Positions 1-8,905 of a stretch of 64,000 bases of DNA are shown piece after piece. Origin of the DNA: Methylobacterium sp. B4. Its GTDB lineage: Bacteria > Pseudomonadota > Alphaproteobacteria > Rhizobiales > Beijerinckiaceae. Made by a program: the position numbers and the translations under genes. Under the pieces are notes generated by a model that did no database searches, was not told where the DNA came from, and worked only from the letters and a program-made list of their open reading frames with translations. Where the stretch lies: assembly GCF_003201865.1 (NCBI RefSeq), contig NZ_QJJJ01000009.1, positions 62,001-126,000 on the forward strand, in the 5' to 3' direction. Positions within the stretch are counted from its first letter, which is position 1, and each line of letters opens with the position of its first letter.

Positions 1-2169
1 GAGCGCCGCCTCGCCACGCCCCGTCGCCTCGTCCACCTTCGCCCGCAGCAGCGTCAGCCGGTCCCGGGTGTACTCGTTCGCCGCCCGCGAGGCCGCGGTC
101 GAGGCCCGACCCACCGCTTCCCAATCCCCCGTCTCGACCGCGGCCTCGGCGGCGGCGGCGTGAAACAGAGAGGCCAGCGGCTCGGGATAGCGCTCCAGAA
201 CCGATTCGCCGGCCCGCAGAGCCGCCGCCGCCTCACTCCATCGGCCGGTCGCCGCGTCCGCGAGGCCGCGCCAGAGCCGGGCTTCCGGACTGGTCGACAG
301 CCGCTCGTCGGCGAGGAGCTTGCGCGCTTCCTCCGCGCGACCGATCCGGATCAGCAGGATTCCGCGCAGGAGCACCGTCTGGCGGTCGCCGTCGATCACG
401 ACGTCCTCGGCGGCGGCCGCTCCGAGGGCACCCAGAGCCTCCACATCGAGGTCGTTGGCCATCAGGGCGCGGGCGAGGGTGAGGCGGGCGGCGCCCCGGT
501 CGCGGCGGTGGGCGTCGACGGCGGCCGTGAGACCGTCCCGCAGCATCGCGCGCACGTCGCCGCGCTGCGCGTTCTCCCAGGCGTCGCGGTCGATCACGAG
601 TTCGCCGACGGCTCCGACGGGTGGGTCGGCGGGGCGGGAGACGCCCGAGACGGCAAGCCCGGTCTCCCGGTTGCCTTCCCGGCCGACGGCGACGCCGTCG
701 AGATCGGGCCGGACGGTGAGGTCGTCGGCGAGAGCGAGCACCGCGAGGCCGAGCCGGCTCGGGATCAGCTCGAAATCGACGAAGCGCTGCGCCTTGGCGA
801 CGCCCGCAGGGCGGCGGCCCTCGCTGGTGACGACGGCGATGCGCTCGCCGTCGAGGTCGAGCCAGCCCGCCGGGCCGGGCTCGGGCAGACGCAGACCGAT
901 GCCGACGCGCCCCGGTGTTCCCGCCACGCGCTGTGCGATCAGGCTCTCGCTCGGCGCGAGACCGTCACCCGCCACCAGCTCCCAGCCGGCGGGTTCGGTC
1001 ACCGGCACGAGATCGACGAGGCGGCCCAGGGGCGGCCGGAAGCGCAGGACGCTCAGGCCGCCGCTGCGGGCCACGGGTCCGAGGGGAACGAGGCCGGTCG
1101 CGCCGGGCGACGGCACGGCGACCGGATCGGTCGTGGCGAAGACCAGGGTGACGATGCCGCCTCGCTCGAACAGGGCCGCGGGCACGCGCTTGGAGAACGG
1201 GAAGACGAGCCCCGAACCCGCCTTGCGCGGCGCGATCTCGGCGCGACGGGCCGCTGCCTCCGCGGCCGGCGGCTGTGCGACTGCTTTCGGTGGCTCCTTG
1301 GACGCTTCTTTTGCAGGCTCGTGGGCCGCGCTCGCCGGCGGCGCGGACGCCTCGGCGGATTTGGGAGGCTTGGCCAGGAAATCGATCGTCAGGATGTCGT
1401 CGTCGCGGGCGGTGGAGAGCGTCACGCCTTCGGCCGGCGTCGCGACGATCCGCGCTTCGCCGGCATCCGTCTCGATCTCGACCCGTCCCACCCCCGGATC
1501 GAGGCGTCCGCGTAGAGAGTGGTCGTCGATGCGCCAAGCGCCCGGCAGCGTCAGGCGCGTGCCCGGCCCGTTCGGCGCGAAGGCGGCCTCCGAGCCCTCC
1601 GGAAGGCGCAGGCTGAGCCGGGTGCGCACGTCGTTGCGGGCGAGTTCGAGGGCGAGCGGCCGGGGCGGCGGGGCCGGGTTGCGGGCCTTGAGGATGGCCT
1701 CGGCGGCGGCGGCACGGCGGGCCAGCTCCGCCACCACTTCGGCGGGCAGGGGCGGCGGGAAGCCGCTCCAGGTCTCGGGCAGCAGATCCACGAAGATCTG
1801 CTCGCCGGCCTCCTGCACATTGATGCGGAAGGGCCGCTGGAGGGCGAGCCGCAGGGCCGAGCCGTCGGGGTCGCGGCGCACCACCGAGACGTAGTCCGGC
1901 AGGCCCGCGGCGATCCGCTCCGGCCCCGGAGAGACGGCCTCGCCGAAGCCGAGCACGAGGATGGCGCCCGACAGGCGGGCCTTGACCGCGACCGGCCCGT
2001 CGAAGGTCAGGACGATGCGACCGAAGCCGTCCGATTGGGCGCCCTTGGCGGAGACGAGTCGCGCGGCCTCCGCGGCGGAGGCCGCCGCGCATAGGCCCAG
2101 GGCGAACCCGGCGCGCAGGAGAGCCCTGCCCGGCCGCAGCCCTCGTCCCTGACCGGGCGGTCCCCCCAT
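1..2169 (-). CDS. Exported TPR-type protein, C-terminus beyond window
   Basis: An open reading frame of 723 codons runs leftward off the window with no stop, so the C-terminus is missing. From the ATG at 2169 the first 30-35 residues form a signal peptide (basic start, Leu/Ala core, likely cut near ASA-AEA). A beta-rich part follows, then a Pro/Ala/Lys-rich linker around residues 270-310. The last 200 or so visible residues are Ala/Leu/Arg-rich paired helices resembling tetratricopeptide repeats. A periplasmic scaffold is likely; the function is unknown. No clear ribosome site precedes the ATG. Long open frames on the opposite strand are shadows of this gene. Confidence 0.75.
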   Translation of the reverse strand, partial: MGGPPGQGRGLRPGRALLRAGFALGLCAAASAAEAARLVSAKGAQSDGFGRIVLTFDGPVAVKARLSGAILVLGFGEAVSPGPERIAAGLPDYVSVVRRDPDGSALRLALQRPFRINVQEAGEQIFVDLLPETWSGFPPPLPAEVVAELARRAAAAEAILKARNPAPPPRPLALELARNDVRTRLSLRLPEGSEAAFAPNGPGTRLTLPGAWRIDDHSLRGRLDPGVGRVEIETDAGEARIVATPAEGVTLSTARDDDILTIDFLAKPPKSAEASAPPASAAHEPAKEASKEPPKAVAQPPAAEAAARRAEIAPRKAGSGLVFPFSKRVPAALFERGGIVTLVFATTDPVAVPSPGATGLVPLGPVARSGGLSVLRFRPPLGRLVDLVPVTEPAGWELVAGDGLAPSESLIAQRVAGTPGRVGIGLRLPEPGPAGWLDLDGERIAVVTSEGRRPAGVAKAQRFVDFELIPSRLGLAVLALADDLTVRPDLDGVAVGREGNRETGLAVSGVSRPADPPVGAVGELVIDRDAWENAQRGDVRAMLRDGLTAAVDAHRRDRGAARLTLARALMANDLDVEALGALGAAAAEDVVIDGDRQTVLLRGILLIRIGRAEEARKLLADERLSTSPEARLWRGLADAATGRWSEAAAALRAGESVLERYPEPLASLFHAAAAEAAVETGDWEAVGRASTAASRAANEYTRDRLTLLRAKVDEATGRGEAAL

Positions 2170-2295
2170 CGCGCAGAACGCCCGTCCCTGCGGCGGCCGG
2201 TCCCAAGGGGAACCGGGCGCCTCACGCCACTCGTGGGGACAGTCTGGCCCAACGCGGTGAACGCGCTCTTAAGGCAGGGCGCGCTGCGGCGCGCC

Positions 2296-2706
2296 TCAAG
2301 AGGCCTTGCGCAGGACGAGACCGGGAATCACGCTTCCCTTCTCGCCGAACAGCTCCACCGCCTTGCGGCAGCTCTCTTCCACGTTCTTCCGGTAGGCTTC
2401 CGTGTAGCTCATGCTGCGCATGAGCAGTTCACCCTTCGAGATCGCGTCGAGATCGACGCCCATGGCGGACACGACGGCCTTGAATCGCTCGTAATCGGGT
2501 TGCGCCTCCTTGCAGGATTCGCCCACGAAGCGGACGAGCCCAGCGAGCTTGGCCGCACTCGCCTGCTGACGCTCCTGGGGCGTGGCCGGCGCCTTCTCCG
2601 CGCTCTCGGGTGCCGGCTGCGCCGCCTGCGGTGCGGGCGTCGTTTCGGCCGCGGCGGCAACCGGCACCGCGAACAGGATCGCGGCTGCGATGGCGAAGTT
2701 CTTCAC
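2296..2706 (-). CDS. Small exported protein of unknown function
   Basis: A 136-residue product from a GTG start with a good ribosome site (AGGGAG six bases upstream). The first 20 residues are a signal peptide ending in AAAAE. A Pro/Ala/Glu-rich linker follows, then an alpha-helical domain with two cysteines (SCKEAQ and SCRKAV) spaced so that a disulfide is possible. I do not recognise the family. It lies between the TPR gene and oligopeptidase B on the same strand, but the gaps argue for its own promoter. Confidence 0.7.
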   Translation of the reverse strand: MKNFAIAAAILFAVPVAAAAETTPAPQAAQPAPESAEKAPATPQERQQASAAKLAGLVRFVGESCKEAQPDYERFKAVVSAMGVDLDAISKGELLMRSMSYTEAYRKNVEESCRKAVELFGEKGSVIPGLVLRKAS

Positions 2707-2820
2707 ACGTTTTCTCCCTGACTTTCGAGCGCTTTATTATTCTGCTCTTATCTTTCTCAGGCACAGACTAGCAGAGGCGTGATCGCTCTTCTGCCCTCTG
2801 CACTTCATTTTTGTGGAGAC

Positions 2821-2848
2821 GCCGGCCGCGCGATCCCGTGCGGCCGGC
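2821..2848. terminator. Hairpin downstream of ptrB
   Basis: A perfect 9-bp inverted repeat (gccggccgc / gcggccggc) with a 10-base loop starts 12 bases past the ptrB stop codon. No T-run follows on the minus strand, so it may stabilise the RNA end rather than act as a classical Rho-independent terminator. Confidence 0.4.
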
Positions 2849-2859
2849 ATCGGTCCCTG

Positions 2860-5007
2860 TCAGGTCGGCTTCACGGCGCGCCCTGCCGCCATCAGCGCGA
2901 AGGCGTAGATCAGGCCGACCTCTTCCAGCCGGTCGAAGCGGCCCGCCGCGCCGCCGTGCCCGGCCTCCATGTTGATCCTGCAGAGGATCGGACCGCCGCC
3001 GGTCATGGTGGCGCGCAGCCGGGCGACCCACTTGGCGGGCTCCCAGTAGGTGACGCGCGGATCGGTCAGGCCGCCGAGTGCGAGGATCGCAGGATAGGCC
3101 TTGGCGGCGACGTTGTCGTAGGGCGAGTAGGACAGGATCGTCTCGAACGCCTCAAGGCTCTCGGCCGGATTGCCCCATTCGGGCCATTCCGGCGGCGTGA
3201 GCGGAAGCTCGGCGTCGAGCATGGTGTTGAGCACGTCCACGAACGGCACGTCGGCGACGATGCCGGCGAACAGGTCGGGAGCGAGGTTGGCCGCCGCGCC
3301 CATCAGCATGCCGCCCGCGCTGCCGCCATGAGCGACGATGCGGCCCTTGGCCGTGTAGCCGGCCTCGATCAGCGCCTGTCCGCAGGCCACGAAATCCGTG
3401 AAGGTGTTGGGCTTCCGCTCGCGCTTGCCGTCGAGATACCAGTTCCAGCCCTTCTCGGTGCCGCCGCGGACATGGGCGATGGCGTAGACGAAGCCGCGAT
3501 CGACGAGGCTGAGCCCGTTGGTGCGGAAGGCTGCCGGCATCAGCGTGCCGTAGGAGCCGTAGCCGTAAAGCAGCAGCGGCGCCGTGCCGTCGAGCGGCGT
3601 GTCGCGCCGGTGCAGCAGCGAGACGGGCACCGTTTCGCCGTCCGGCGCGGTCGCGAACAGGCGGCGAGTCACGTAGTCGGCGGGCTCGTGGCCGCTCGGC
3701 ACGCTCTGGCGCTTGCGCAGGATGCGGGCGCGGGTGACGCAATCGTAGTCGTAGGTCTCGCTCGGCGTCGTCATCGACGAGTAGGCGAAGCGGATACGCG
3801 CCGTCTCGAACTCGTAGCCCGGCAGCAGCCCGAGGGAGTAGGCCTCCTCGGCGAAGGAGACGGTGTGCTCCTCACCCTTGAGATCGCGCACGACGATGCG
3901 CGGCAGGGCGTTCTCCAGTTCGAGCCGCACGAGGTGGTTGCCGAGCACGTGCAGGTGCCGGATCATCACGCCGGGCCGGTAGGGCACCGCATCGTGCCAG
4001 TTCTCGCGCGCCGTCGCGTCGAGGGGGCAGGTGACGATCTTGAAGTCCACGGCGCCGTCGGCATTCGTCAGGATGACGAGGTGCGAGCCCCAGTGCTCGA
4101 CGGAGTAGATCAGCTGCGGCTCACGCGGCGCGACGCAGGTGAGCGGCGCCTCGTCGCTCGAGCGGTCCAGGAGGTGGACCTCCGCCGTCTCGTGGTCGCT
4201 CGCGGTGACGGTGAGATAGGTGCCCGACTGGGTGCGGCCGATATTCACGAAGAAGCCCGGATCGGCCTCCTCGTAGACCACCGTGTCCAGCGCCTGATCG
4301 GTGCCGAGGCGGTGGCGCAGGACGCGGGCCGGGCGGTGGTTCTCGTCGAGTGCCACGTAGAAGAAGGCGGTGCCGGCGGCGTTCCAGACCGCATCGCCCG
4401 CCGTCTCCTCGACCTTCTCCGGGCGGTCCTCGCCGGTCGCCAGATCGCGCACGCGGATGGTGTGGAGTTCCGAGCCCTTGGTGTCGACGCCCCAGGCGAG
4501 CAGGCCGTGGTCGTCGGAATGGGCCGCCCCGGCGATCTCGAAGAAGGCGAGCCCCTCCCCCTCACGGTCGCCGTCGAGCAGGATCTGCTCGCCGGTCTCC
4601 CCGTCCTCCGCCTCCTCGGCGATTCGGTGAACGGTGCGCGGGCGGCGGCAGATCAGCGGGTGCTGCCCGCCCTCGCGGTGGCGGGTGTAGTAGGCGAAGG
4701 GCCCGTCCGGATCGGGCACGGAGGAATCGTCCTCACGGATGCGCCCGCGCATCTCGGCGACCAGGGTCTTGCGCAGGGCCGAGGCCCCGCTGAGCGCCGC
4801 CTCGGCATAGGCGTTCTCGGCCTCGAGATAGGCGCGGATATCCGGCGCGAGCGCCGCCGGGTCCTTCAGCACCGCGCGCCAGTTCTCCGCCTTGAGCCAG
4901 GCGAAGGGGTCCTCGATGCGCCGGCCGTGAAGCTCGAAGGCGTGCGGGCGCGCCTGCGCCGCGGGCGCTTCGGGCGGCAACGCGAAGGGGGGCGGCTCGA
5001 AGGTCAT
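2860..5007 (-). CDS. ptrB: Oligopeptidase B, S9 family serine peptidase
   Basis: A 715-residue protein, the usual length for oligopeptidase B. An N-terminal seven-bladed propeller (about residues 70-420) caps a C-terminal alpha/beta-hydrolase domain. The catalytic Ser563 sits in GGSAGG; Asp649 (GLTDPRV) and His684 (EAGHGG) complete the triad. The YGYGSYG stretch before the catalytic core is typical of the prolyl oligopeptidase clan. There is no signal peptide, so it is cytoplasmic, cutting short peptides after basic residues. It starts at ATG 5007 and is transcribed divergently from the MucR gene. Confidence 0.93.
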   Translation of the reverse strand: MTFEPPPFALPPEAPAAQARPHAFELHGRRIEDPFAWLKAENWRAVLKDPAALAPDIRAYLEAENAYAEAALSGASALRKTLVAEMRGRIREDDSSVPDPDGPFAYYTRHREGGQHPLICRRPRTVHRIAEEAEDGETGEQILLDGDREGEGLAFFEIAGAAHSDDHGLLAWGVDTKGSELHTIRVRDLATGEDRPEKVEETAGDAVWNAAGTAFFYVALDENHRPARVLRHRLGTDQALDTVVYEEADPGFFVNIGRTQSGTYLTVTASDHETAEVHLLDRSSDEAPLTCVAPREPQLIYSVEHWGSHLVILTNADGAVDFKIVTCPLDATARENWHDAVPYRPGVMIRHLHVLGNHLVRLELENALPRIVVRDLKGEEHTVSFAEEAYSLGLLPGYEFETARIRFAYSSMTTPSETYDYDCVTRARILRKRQSVPSGHEPADYVTRRLFATAPDGETVPVSLLHRRDTPLDGTAPLLLYGYGSYGTLMPAAFRTNGLSLVDRGFVYAIAHVRGGTEKGWNWYLDGKRERKPNTFTDFVACGQALIEAGYTAKGRIVAHGGSAGGMLMGAAANLAPDLFAGIVADVPFVDVLNTMLDAELPLTPPEWPEWGNPAESLEAFETILSYSPYDNVAAKAYPAILALGGLTDPRVTYWEPAKWVARLRATMTGGGPILCRINMEAGHGGAAGRFDRLEEVGLIYAFALMAAGRAVKPT

Positions 5008-5391
5008 TCCCGGACTCCGGTGTCAGATCGCGTGTGATGAGGCGGTGTGCCGCGCCACGTCCCCTGCCGCAAGCCGTCGCGCCGCGGGGGTGCGGATCGG
5101 ACGCGCCGCGGAGGCGGCGCGCCATCGGCCGAGGCGACCTTCGAGCATTCACAATCTAACGGGACCATCGGAGTCAGCGATCAAGCCGCTCAGTTGTGCA
5201 TACCCGTCCTGTCTTGCAGGTCTAATTTCGATGTTCTAGGTAGAACCCGTGACTGAGGGGGCGTCACTCCAAACCGAAAACAAGCGGGTGAATTGCGCAA
5301 ACCGGTCCGCGCCCAGCCATTGTCGTCGCCCGATCGGGTGGCCGGCGCGTCCGATTGCGGACGTCATACTGCCAAGGGACAACGTCAAATC
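5008..5391. other. Divergent promoter region, ptrB / MucR
   Basis: About 380 bases without a convincing gene. It must carry promoters for both flanking genes. The stretch 5150-5290 is AT-richer than its surroundings, as a promoter would be. MucR-type proteins often repress their own gene at AT-rich sites, but I cannot define a site here. Confidence 0.5.
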
Positions 5392-5829
5392 ATGAACGAA
5401 ACCGAGACGCCGGTCGATTACGTCGTTCTGACGGCCGACATCGTGGCGGCCTACGTGAGCAATAACCCGGTTCCTGCGGCCGAGCTGGGACACTTGATCG
5501 GCAGCATTCACGGCGCCCTGATCCAGGTCGGCACCGGTCGCATTGCGCCGCAGGCCGCGACGCCCGAGCCGCTGCAGCCGGCCGTGCCGATCAAGAAGTC
5601 GATCCAGCCGGACTACCTCGTCTGCCTCGAGGACGGGCGGACCTTCAAGTCGCTCAAGCGGCACCTGCGCGCCAAATACAACCTCTCCCCCGAGCAGTAC
5701 CGGGCCAAGTGGGGCCTCGCCGCCGACTACCCGATGGTCGCCCCGAACTACGCCAAGGCCCGCTCCGACCTCGCCAAGGCGATCGGTCTCGGCCAGCCGC
5801 GCCCGGGCAATTACGACGAGGCCGCGTAG
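5392..5829 (+). CDS. MucR/Ros family transcriptional regulator
   Basis: A 145-residue protein starting at ATG 5392. Residues 60-125 form the Ros/MucR zinc-finger-like DNA-binding domain (VCLEDGRTFKSLKRHL ... EQYRAKWGL ... DYPMVAPNY). In Ros the metal ligands are two Cys and two His. Here the second Cys is Asp, as in most MucR proteins, and the downstream His is Lys (HLRAKYN), so only Cys, Asp and one His of the usual set remain. Some rhizobial homologues are known to fold without zinc. The family binds AT-rich DNA and controls surface polysaccharide, motility and cell-cycle genes. Confidence 0.92.
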   Translation: MNETETPVDYVVLTADIVAAYVSNNPVPAAELGHLIGSIHGALIQVGTGRIAPQAATPEPLQPAVPIKKSIQPDYLVCLEDGRTFKSLKRHLRAKYNLSPEQYRAKWGLAADYPMVAPNYAKARSDLAKAIGLGQPRPGNYDEAA

Positions 5830-5936
5830 GCGCCGTTTCGGCTCCGCTTCCGACCTGTCGTCGCCGAAGCGGAGCCGAATCAACTTATCAACAGCAAAGT
5901 CCGGGAACGGTTCGGCCTCTGCTGCATTCACCCGCC

Positions 5937-6131
5937 ATGAGCGAAGACAATCCCTCCGAACAACTCCCTAAAATCAATGCGCTGCTTGCGGAGTGGGCTG
6001 CACGCTCCGCCAGCGACAGCGAAATCCTGATCGAGCGCTTCGAGCGGATGGGTTACGCGGTCCGTGGAAAGTCCGAGGACGAGATCGCCGAAGTGCTCAA
6101 GAAGCCGCCGACCGAGCCCGCGACGGCCTGA
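5937..6131 (+). CDS. Small acidic protein, unknown function
   Basis: A 64-residue product starting ATG 5937. It reads as one soluble helical protein with a charged middle and a Pro-rich tail (KKPPTEPATA), with no signal peptide or membrane segment. Its codon use matches flanking genes. It lies 107 bases after the MucR gene on the same strand. Family unknown to me. Confidence 0.6.
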   Translation: MSEDNPSEQLPKINALLAEWAARSASDSEILIERFERMGYAVRGKSEDEIAEVLKKPPTEPATA

Positions 6132-6246
6132 GCCGACGGCTTCATCCGAGCGTGACGCTGCAACCAAGAGCAGTATAGATCTCTGTCAAGTCTTGCGCTA
6201 GGATAATTTTCCCTTAGCCTCCCTCACGGTTCCTGCTGCGGGTGGC

Positions 6247-7092
6247 ATGATGCGAAAAGAACAAAACACGAACAGAGAGGGCGGGATCGGTCGGGATGCC
6301 GAACGCCTCCTCGCCGCCCTCGCAAGCGAGGGCGCCTACGCCTTCCCCGATCCATCGGCACCCGAAACCCTGATCGTGCGCGGCGGTGGCAGCGGCGTCT
6401 CGCTCGGGGCGGGGCGTTTCCCGGCGCGGGCGGGCGAAGCACTCCTGGCCGCCGACCTCGCCGCCCGGGACGACGGACGCCGCAATCGGCTGGTGATCGG
6501 GGCGGCCGGCCGGGCCCGGCTGCGGCGGGCGGAAGCCGGCGGCACGGACCGCTTCCGCCTTCAGCACCTCGTCGCGGTGCCCGAGGGGACGGGAGAGGCG
6601 GAGCGCCTGCGGGATGCGGCGGAAAGTCCGCTCGCCTGGATGGCGCGGCGCCGGGGACGCGACGGCGAGCCGATGATCGATGCCGCCGCCTTCGCCGCCG
6701 GCGAGCGTCTGCGCCACGACCTGACGGCGGCGCGGATGCTGCCCCAGCTCTCGACCGACTGGACCGCCCCGCGGGTCGATGGCGGCGGCCCGCGTGATCC
6801 GGCCGCGGCCACCGACCGGACCATCGCCGCGCGCCAGCGCGTGGATCTCGCGCTCGCGGCAGTCGGCTCGGATCTCTCGGGCCTGCTGATCGACCTGTGC
6901 GGTTTTCTCAAGGGGCTGGAGCGGATCGAGTCCGAGCGGCGCTGGCCGGCCCGCTCGGCGAAGGTCGTCGCGCGCATCGCCCTCGGTCGGCTGGCCGAAC
7001 ATTACGGGATCGAGCGGGAAGCAACGGGGCCGGAACGGGCGCGCACGCGGTCCTGGCGGGTCATCAACGACCGCGGGCAACCCGGTTCCTGA
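6247..7092 (+). CDS. DUF6456 domain protein
   Basis: A 281-residue cytoplasmic protein. The second half carries what I recognise as the DUF6456 signature of Hyphomicrobiales: [27 protein letters not shown], then [20 protein letters not shown] and [11 protein letters not shown]. The N-terminal half is variable. The start is the ATG at 6247 (a second in-frame ATG-like choice is absent upstream). The C-terminal Arg-rich helices suggest nucleic-acid binding, but the molecular role is not established. Confidence 0.82.
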   Translation: MMRKEQNTNREGGIGRDAERLLAALASEGAYAFPDPSAPETLIVRGGGSGVSLGAGRFPARAGEALLAADLAARDDGRRNRLVIGAAGRARLRRAEAGGTDRFRLQHLVAVPEGTGEAERLRDAAESPLAWMARRRGRDGEPMIDAAAFAAGERLRHDLTAARMLPQLSTDWTAPRVDGGGPRDPAAATDRTIAARQRVDLALAAVGSDLSGLLIDLCGFLKGLERIESERRWPARSAKVVARIALGRLAEHYGIEREATGPERARTRSWRVINDRGQPGS

Positions 7093-7129
7093 TCCGGCCG
7101 CCGACGCTTTTGAAGCGTCTCGCGCCGGC

Positions 7130-7591
7130 TCAGTTCAGGGTCCTCAGGCGGGCCGCATCCTTGTGGATGCGGTCCACCATCGCGCGCACGCCGTTCGAAC
7201 GCTTCGAAGTGATGTGCGATCCGAAATCGAGGCGCCTGAGCAGGTCGAAGCCGTCGGCCTTGATCGCCTCATCCGGCGACTTCCCATCGTAGAGGGCGAT
7301 CATCAGGGCCACGAACCCCTTCACGATGTGGGAGTCGCTGTCCCCGTTGAGCTTCAGCGCGGAGTGACCCGCCGCCTCGCCCAGGGACACGTCGATCCAC
7401 ACCTGACTCTCGCAGCCGAAGACACGGTTGTCCTCGACTTTCGCGGATTCCGGCATTTTCGGCATCAGCTTGCCGAGCTCGATCACGTACTCGAAGCGAT
7501 CCATGGGATCGTCGAGGATCTCGAAGTTCTCGATGATGGTGTCGAGGTCGGGCAGCATGGGACTCGGGTTCGGAACGATGGGGGCTTCCAT
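7130..7591 (-). CDS. sufE: SufE-type cysteine desulfurase accessory protein
   Basis: A 153-residue protein of the SufE family. SufE accepts persulfide sulfur from a SufS-type cysteine desulfurase and passes it to the SufBCD scaffold for Fe-S cluster assembly in the cytoplasm. The acceptor cysteine lies in VFGCESQVW (about residue 60). The flanking ENFEILDDPMDRFEYVIELGK and LDFGSHITSKRSNG stretches are typical. It converges on the DUF6456 gene with 37 bases between stops. No suf operon neighbours are in the window. Confidence 0.93.
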   Translation of the reverse strand: MEAPIVPNPSPMLPDLDTIIENFEILDDPMDRFEYVIELGKLMPKMPESAKVEDNRVFGCESQVWIDVSLGEAAGHSALKLNGDSDSHIVKGFVALMIALYDGKSPDEAIKADGFDLLRRLDFGSHITSKRSNGVRAMVDRIHKDAARLRTLN

Positions 7592-7660
7592 CCCTTCGAT
7601 ATAGCGTCCGCGCCCTCGCGCTGCGAGGCGTCGGGAGAGTGCCGTCGTGACCGAAGCGTC

Positions 7661-8740
7661 TCAGCGCAGGGTGGGCGGCAGCGAAGGCGGGACGTAAGCT
7701 CTCGCCTCGGGCAGTTGCAGCAGGAGCGGATCGCCCTCCGTCGCCGCGCCGCTGACCGCGATCTCGGCCTGTGCGGCGTAGGCCGCGATCAGGCGTGGCC
7801 CGAGCTTCGGCACGCCCTCCTTGCCCGCGGCCGCCGCCTCGCCGGAGCCCGAGACGATCGAAAGGCGCACCGGCGCGCCGACGCCGGCATCGATGCGGAT
7901 GGTGATGCCGCAGGTCACGGTGTCGTTGGTGGCGTCGAGGCATTCGGCCACGACCTCGGCGACGATCATGCCCATGGCGTTGGCGGTGCGCGGCTCGACC
8001 AGGCTGGTCCCGTCCCCCTCGACGACGACGCCGATCCGCCCCGCCCGGCGCAACTGGCCGAGCCCGGAGGCGAGCCGGTGCAGGTAGTCGCGCAGATCGA
8101 TCGAGGCGATGTGGGGAGCCTCGTGCAAGTGCTGCTGCACCAGCGCGATCGCACGCACTCGCTGCCCGAGGGCGTCGAAGCTGCCGCGGCAATTCTCGGG
8201 TGCGGCCCGCCCGTAGAGGCCGATCAGGCTGACCATCACCTGGAGGTTGTTGCGCACTCGGTGATAGATCTCGGCGAGTAGCGTCTCCTTCTCGATCAGG
8301 GCGTGCTCGGCGTGGTCCTCGGCATTCTTGCGGTCGGTGATGTCGAAGCAGGAGCCGAGGAAGCCGTAGAAGACGCCGTTCTCCTCGAGCGGCCGGCCGG
8401 TTTCCAAGAGCCAACGATAGGCGCCGTCGTGGCGGCGCAAGCGGAATTCCACGGTGAAGGGCAGGCGCGATTCCATGGCTTGCGACACGATGCGCGCATG
8501 CCGTTCGAAATCGTCCGGGTGCAGCCCCTTGCGCCAGCCGTCGCCGATCTCGTCGGCCAGCGGCCGGCCCGTGAACTGGAGCCAGCAATCGTTGTGATAG
8601 GTGGATCGGCCGGCATCGTCCGTGCGCCACATCATCAGCGGCACATGGTCGGCGAACCGTCGAAAGCCGTCGTCGAGGTCGAAGGGGGCGTTCGCCTCGC
8701 GCGGCCCCGGTATCCCGCCTGATGGCGTTTCAGCACCCAT
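7661..8740 (-). CDS. PAS-domain HWE/HisKA_2-type kinase with degenerate ATPase domain
   Basis: A 359-residue soluble protein from ATG 8740; an upstream TTG at 8845 would add 35 unlikely residues. Residues 22-136 are a PAS domain closing with CFDITDRKNAEDH. His160 lies in the HisKA_2 motif (LLAEIYHRVRNNLQVMVSL). The ATP-binding part is abnormal. The N-box that should read ExxxN..H is EVVAECLDA without Asn, and the glycine-rich G-box is replaced by KLGPRLIAAY. It is probably a pseudokinase or phosphotransfer protein. It is downstream of, and co-directional with, the large hybrid kinase, so the two may work together. Confidence 0.82.
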   Translation of the reverse strand: MGAETPSGGIPGPREANAPFDLDDGFRRFADHVPLMMWRTDDAGRSTYHNDCWLQFTGRPLADEIGDGWRKGLHPDDFERHARIVSQAMESRLPFTVEFRLRRHDGAYRWLLETGRPLEENGVFYGFLGSCFDITDRKNAEDHAEHALIEKETLLAEIYHRVRNNLQVMVSLIGLYGRAAPENCRGSFDALGQRVRAIALVQQHLHEAPHIASIDLRDYLHRLASGLGQLRRAGRIGVVVEGDGTSLVEPRTANAMGMIVAEVVAECLDATNDTVTCGITIRIDAGVGAPVRLSIVSGSGEAAAAGKEGVPKLGPRLIAAYAAQAEIAVSGAATEGDPLLLQLPEARAYVPPSLPPTLR

Positions 8741-8905
8741 TCCGCTCGTCTGTTCGCTCGCTTGCCGCTCGAAGGAAATCGTTGCGAAATCTCGTCCCGC
8801 GCCGGTCAACGTGCGCGGTGTGGGGCCGTTCCGGGCGATCCACAACTCGCACGGGCCGTGCTCGCCCGAAGAGGGGCCGAACGCGGCCTGCGGTCAAGCT
8901 CGGTC

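Noticed and set aside
160..1894. Long rightward open frames (up to 524 codons) at the window start
   Set aside because: They are Arg/Ser/Pro-rich shadows of the leftward TPR gene, whose product has a signal peptide and coherent helical repeats.
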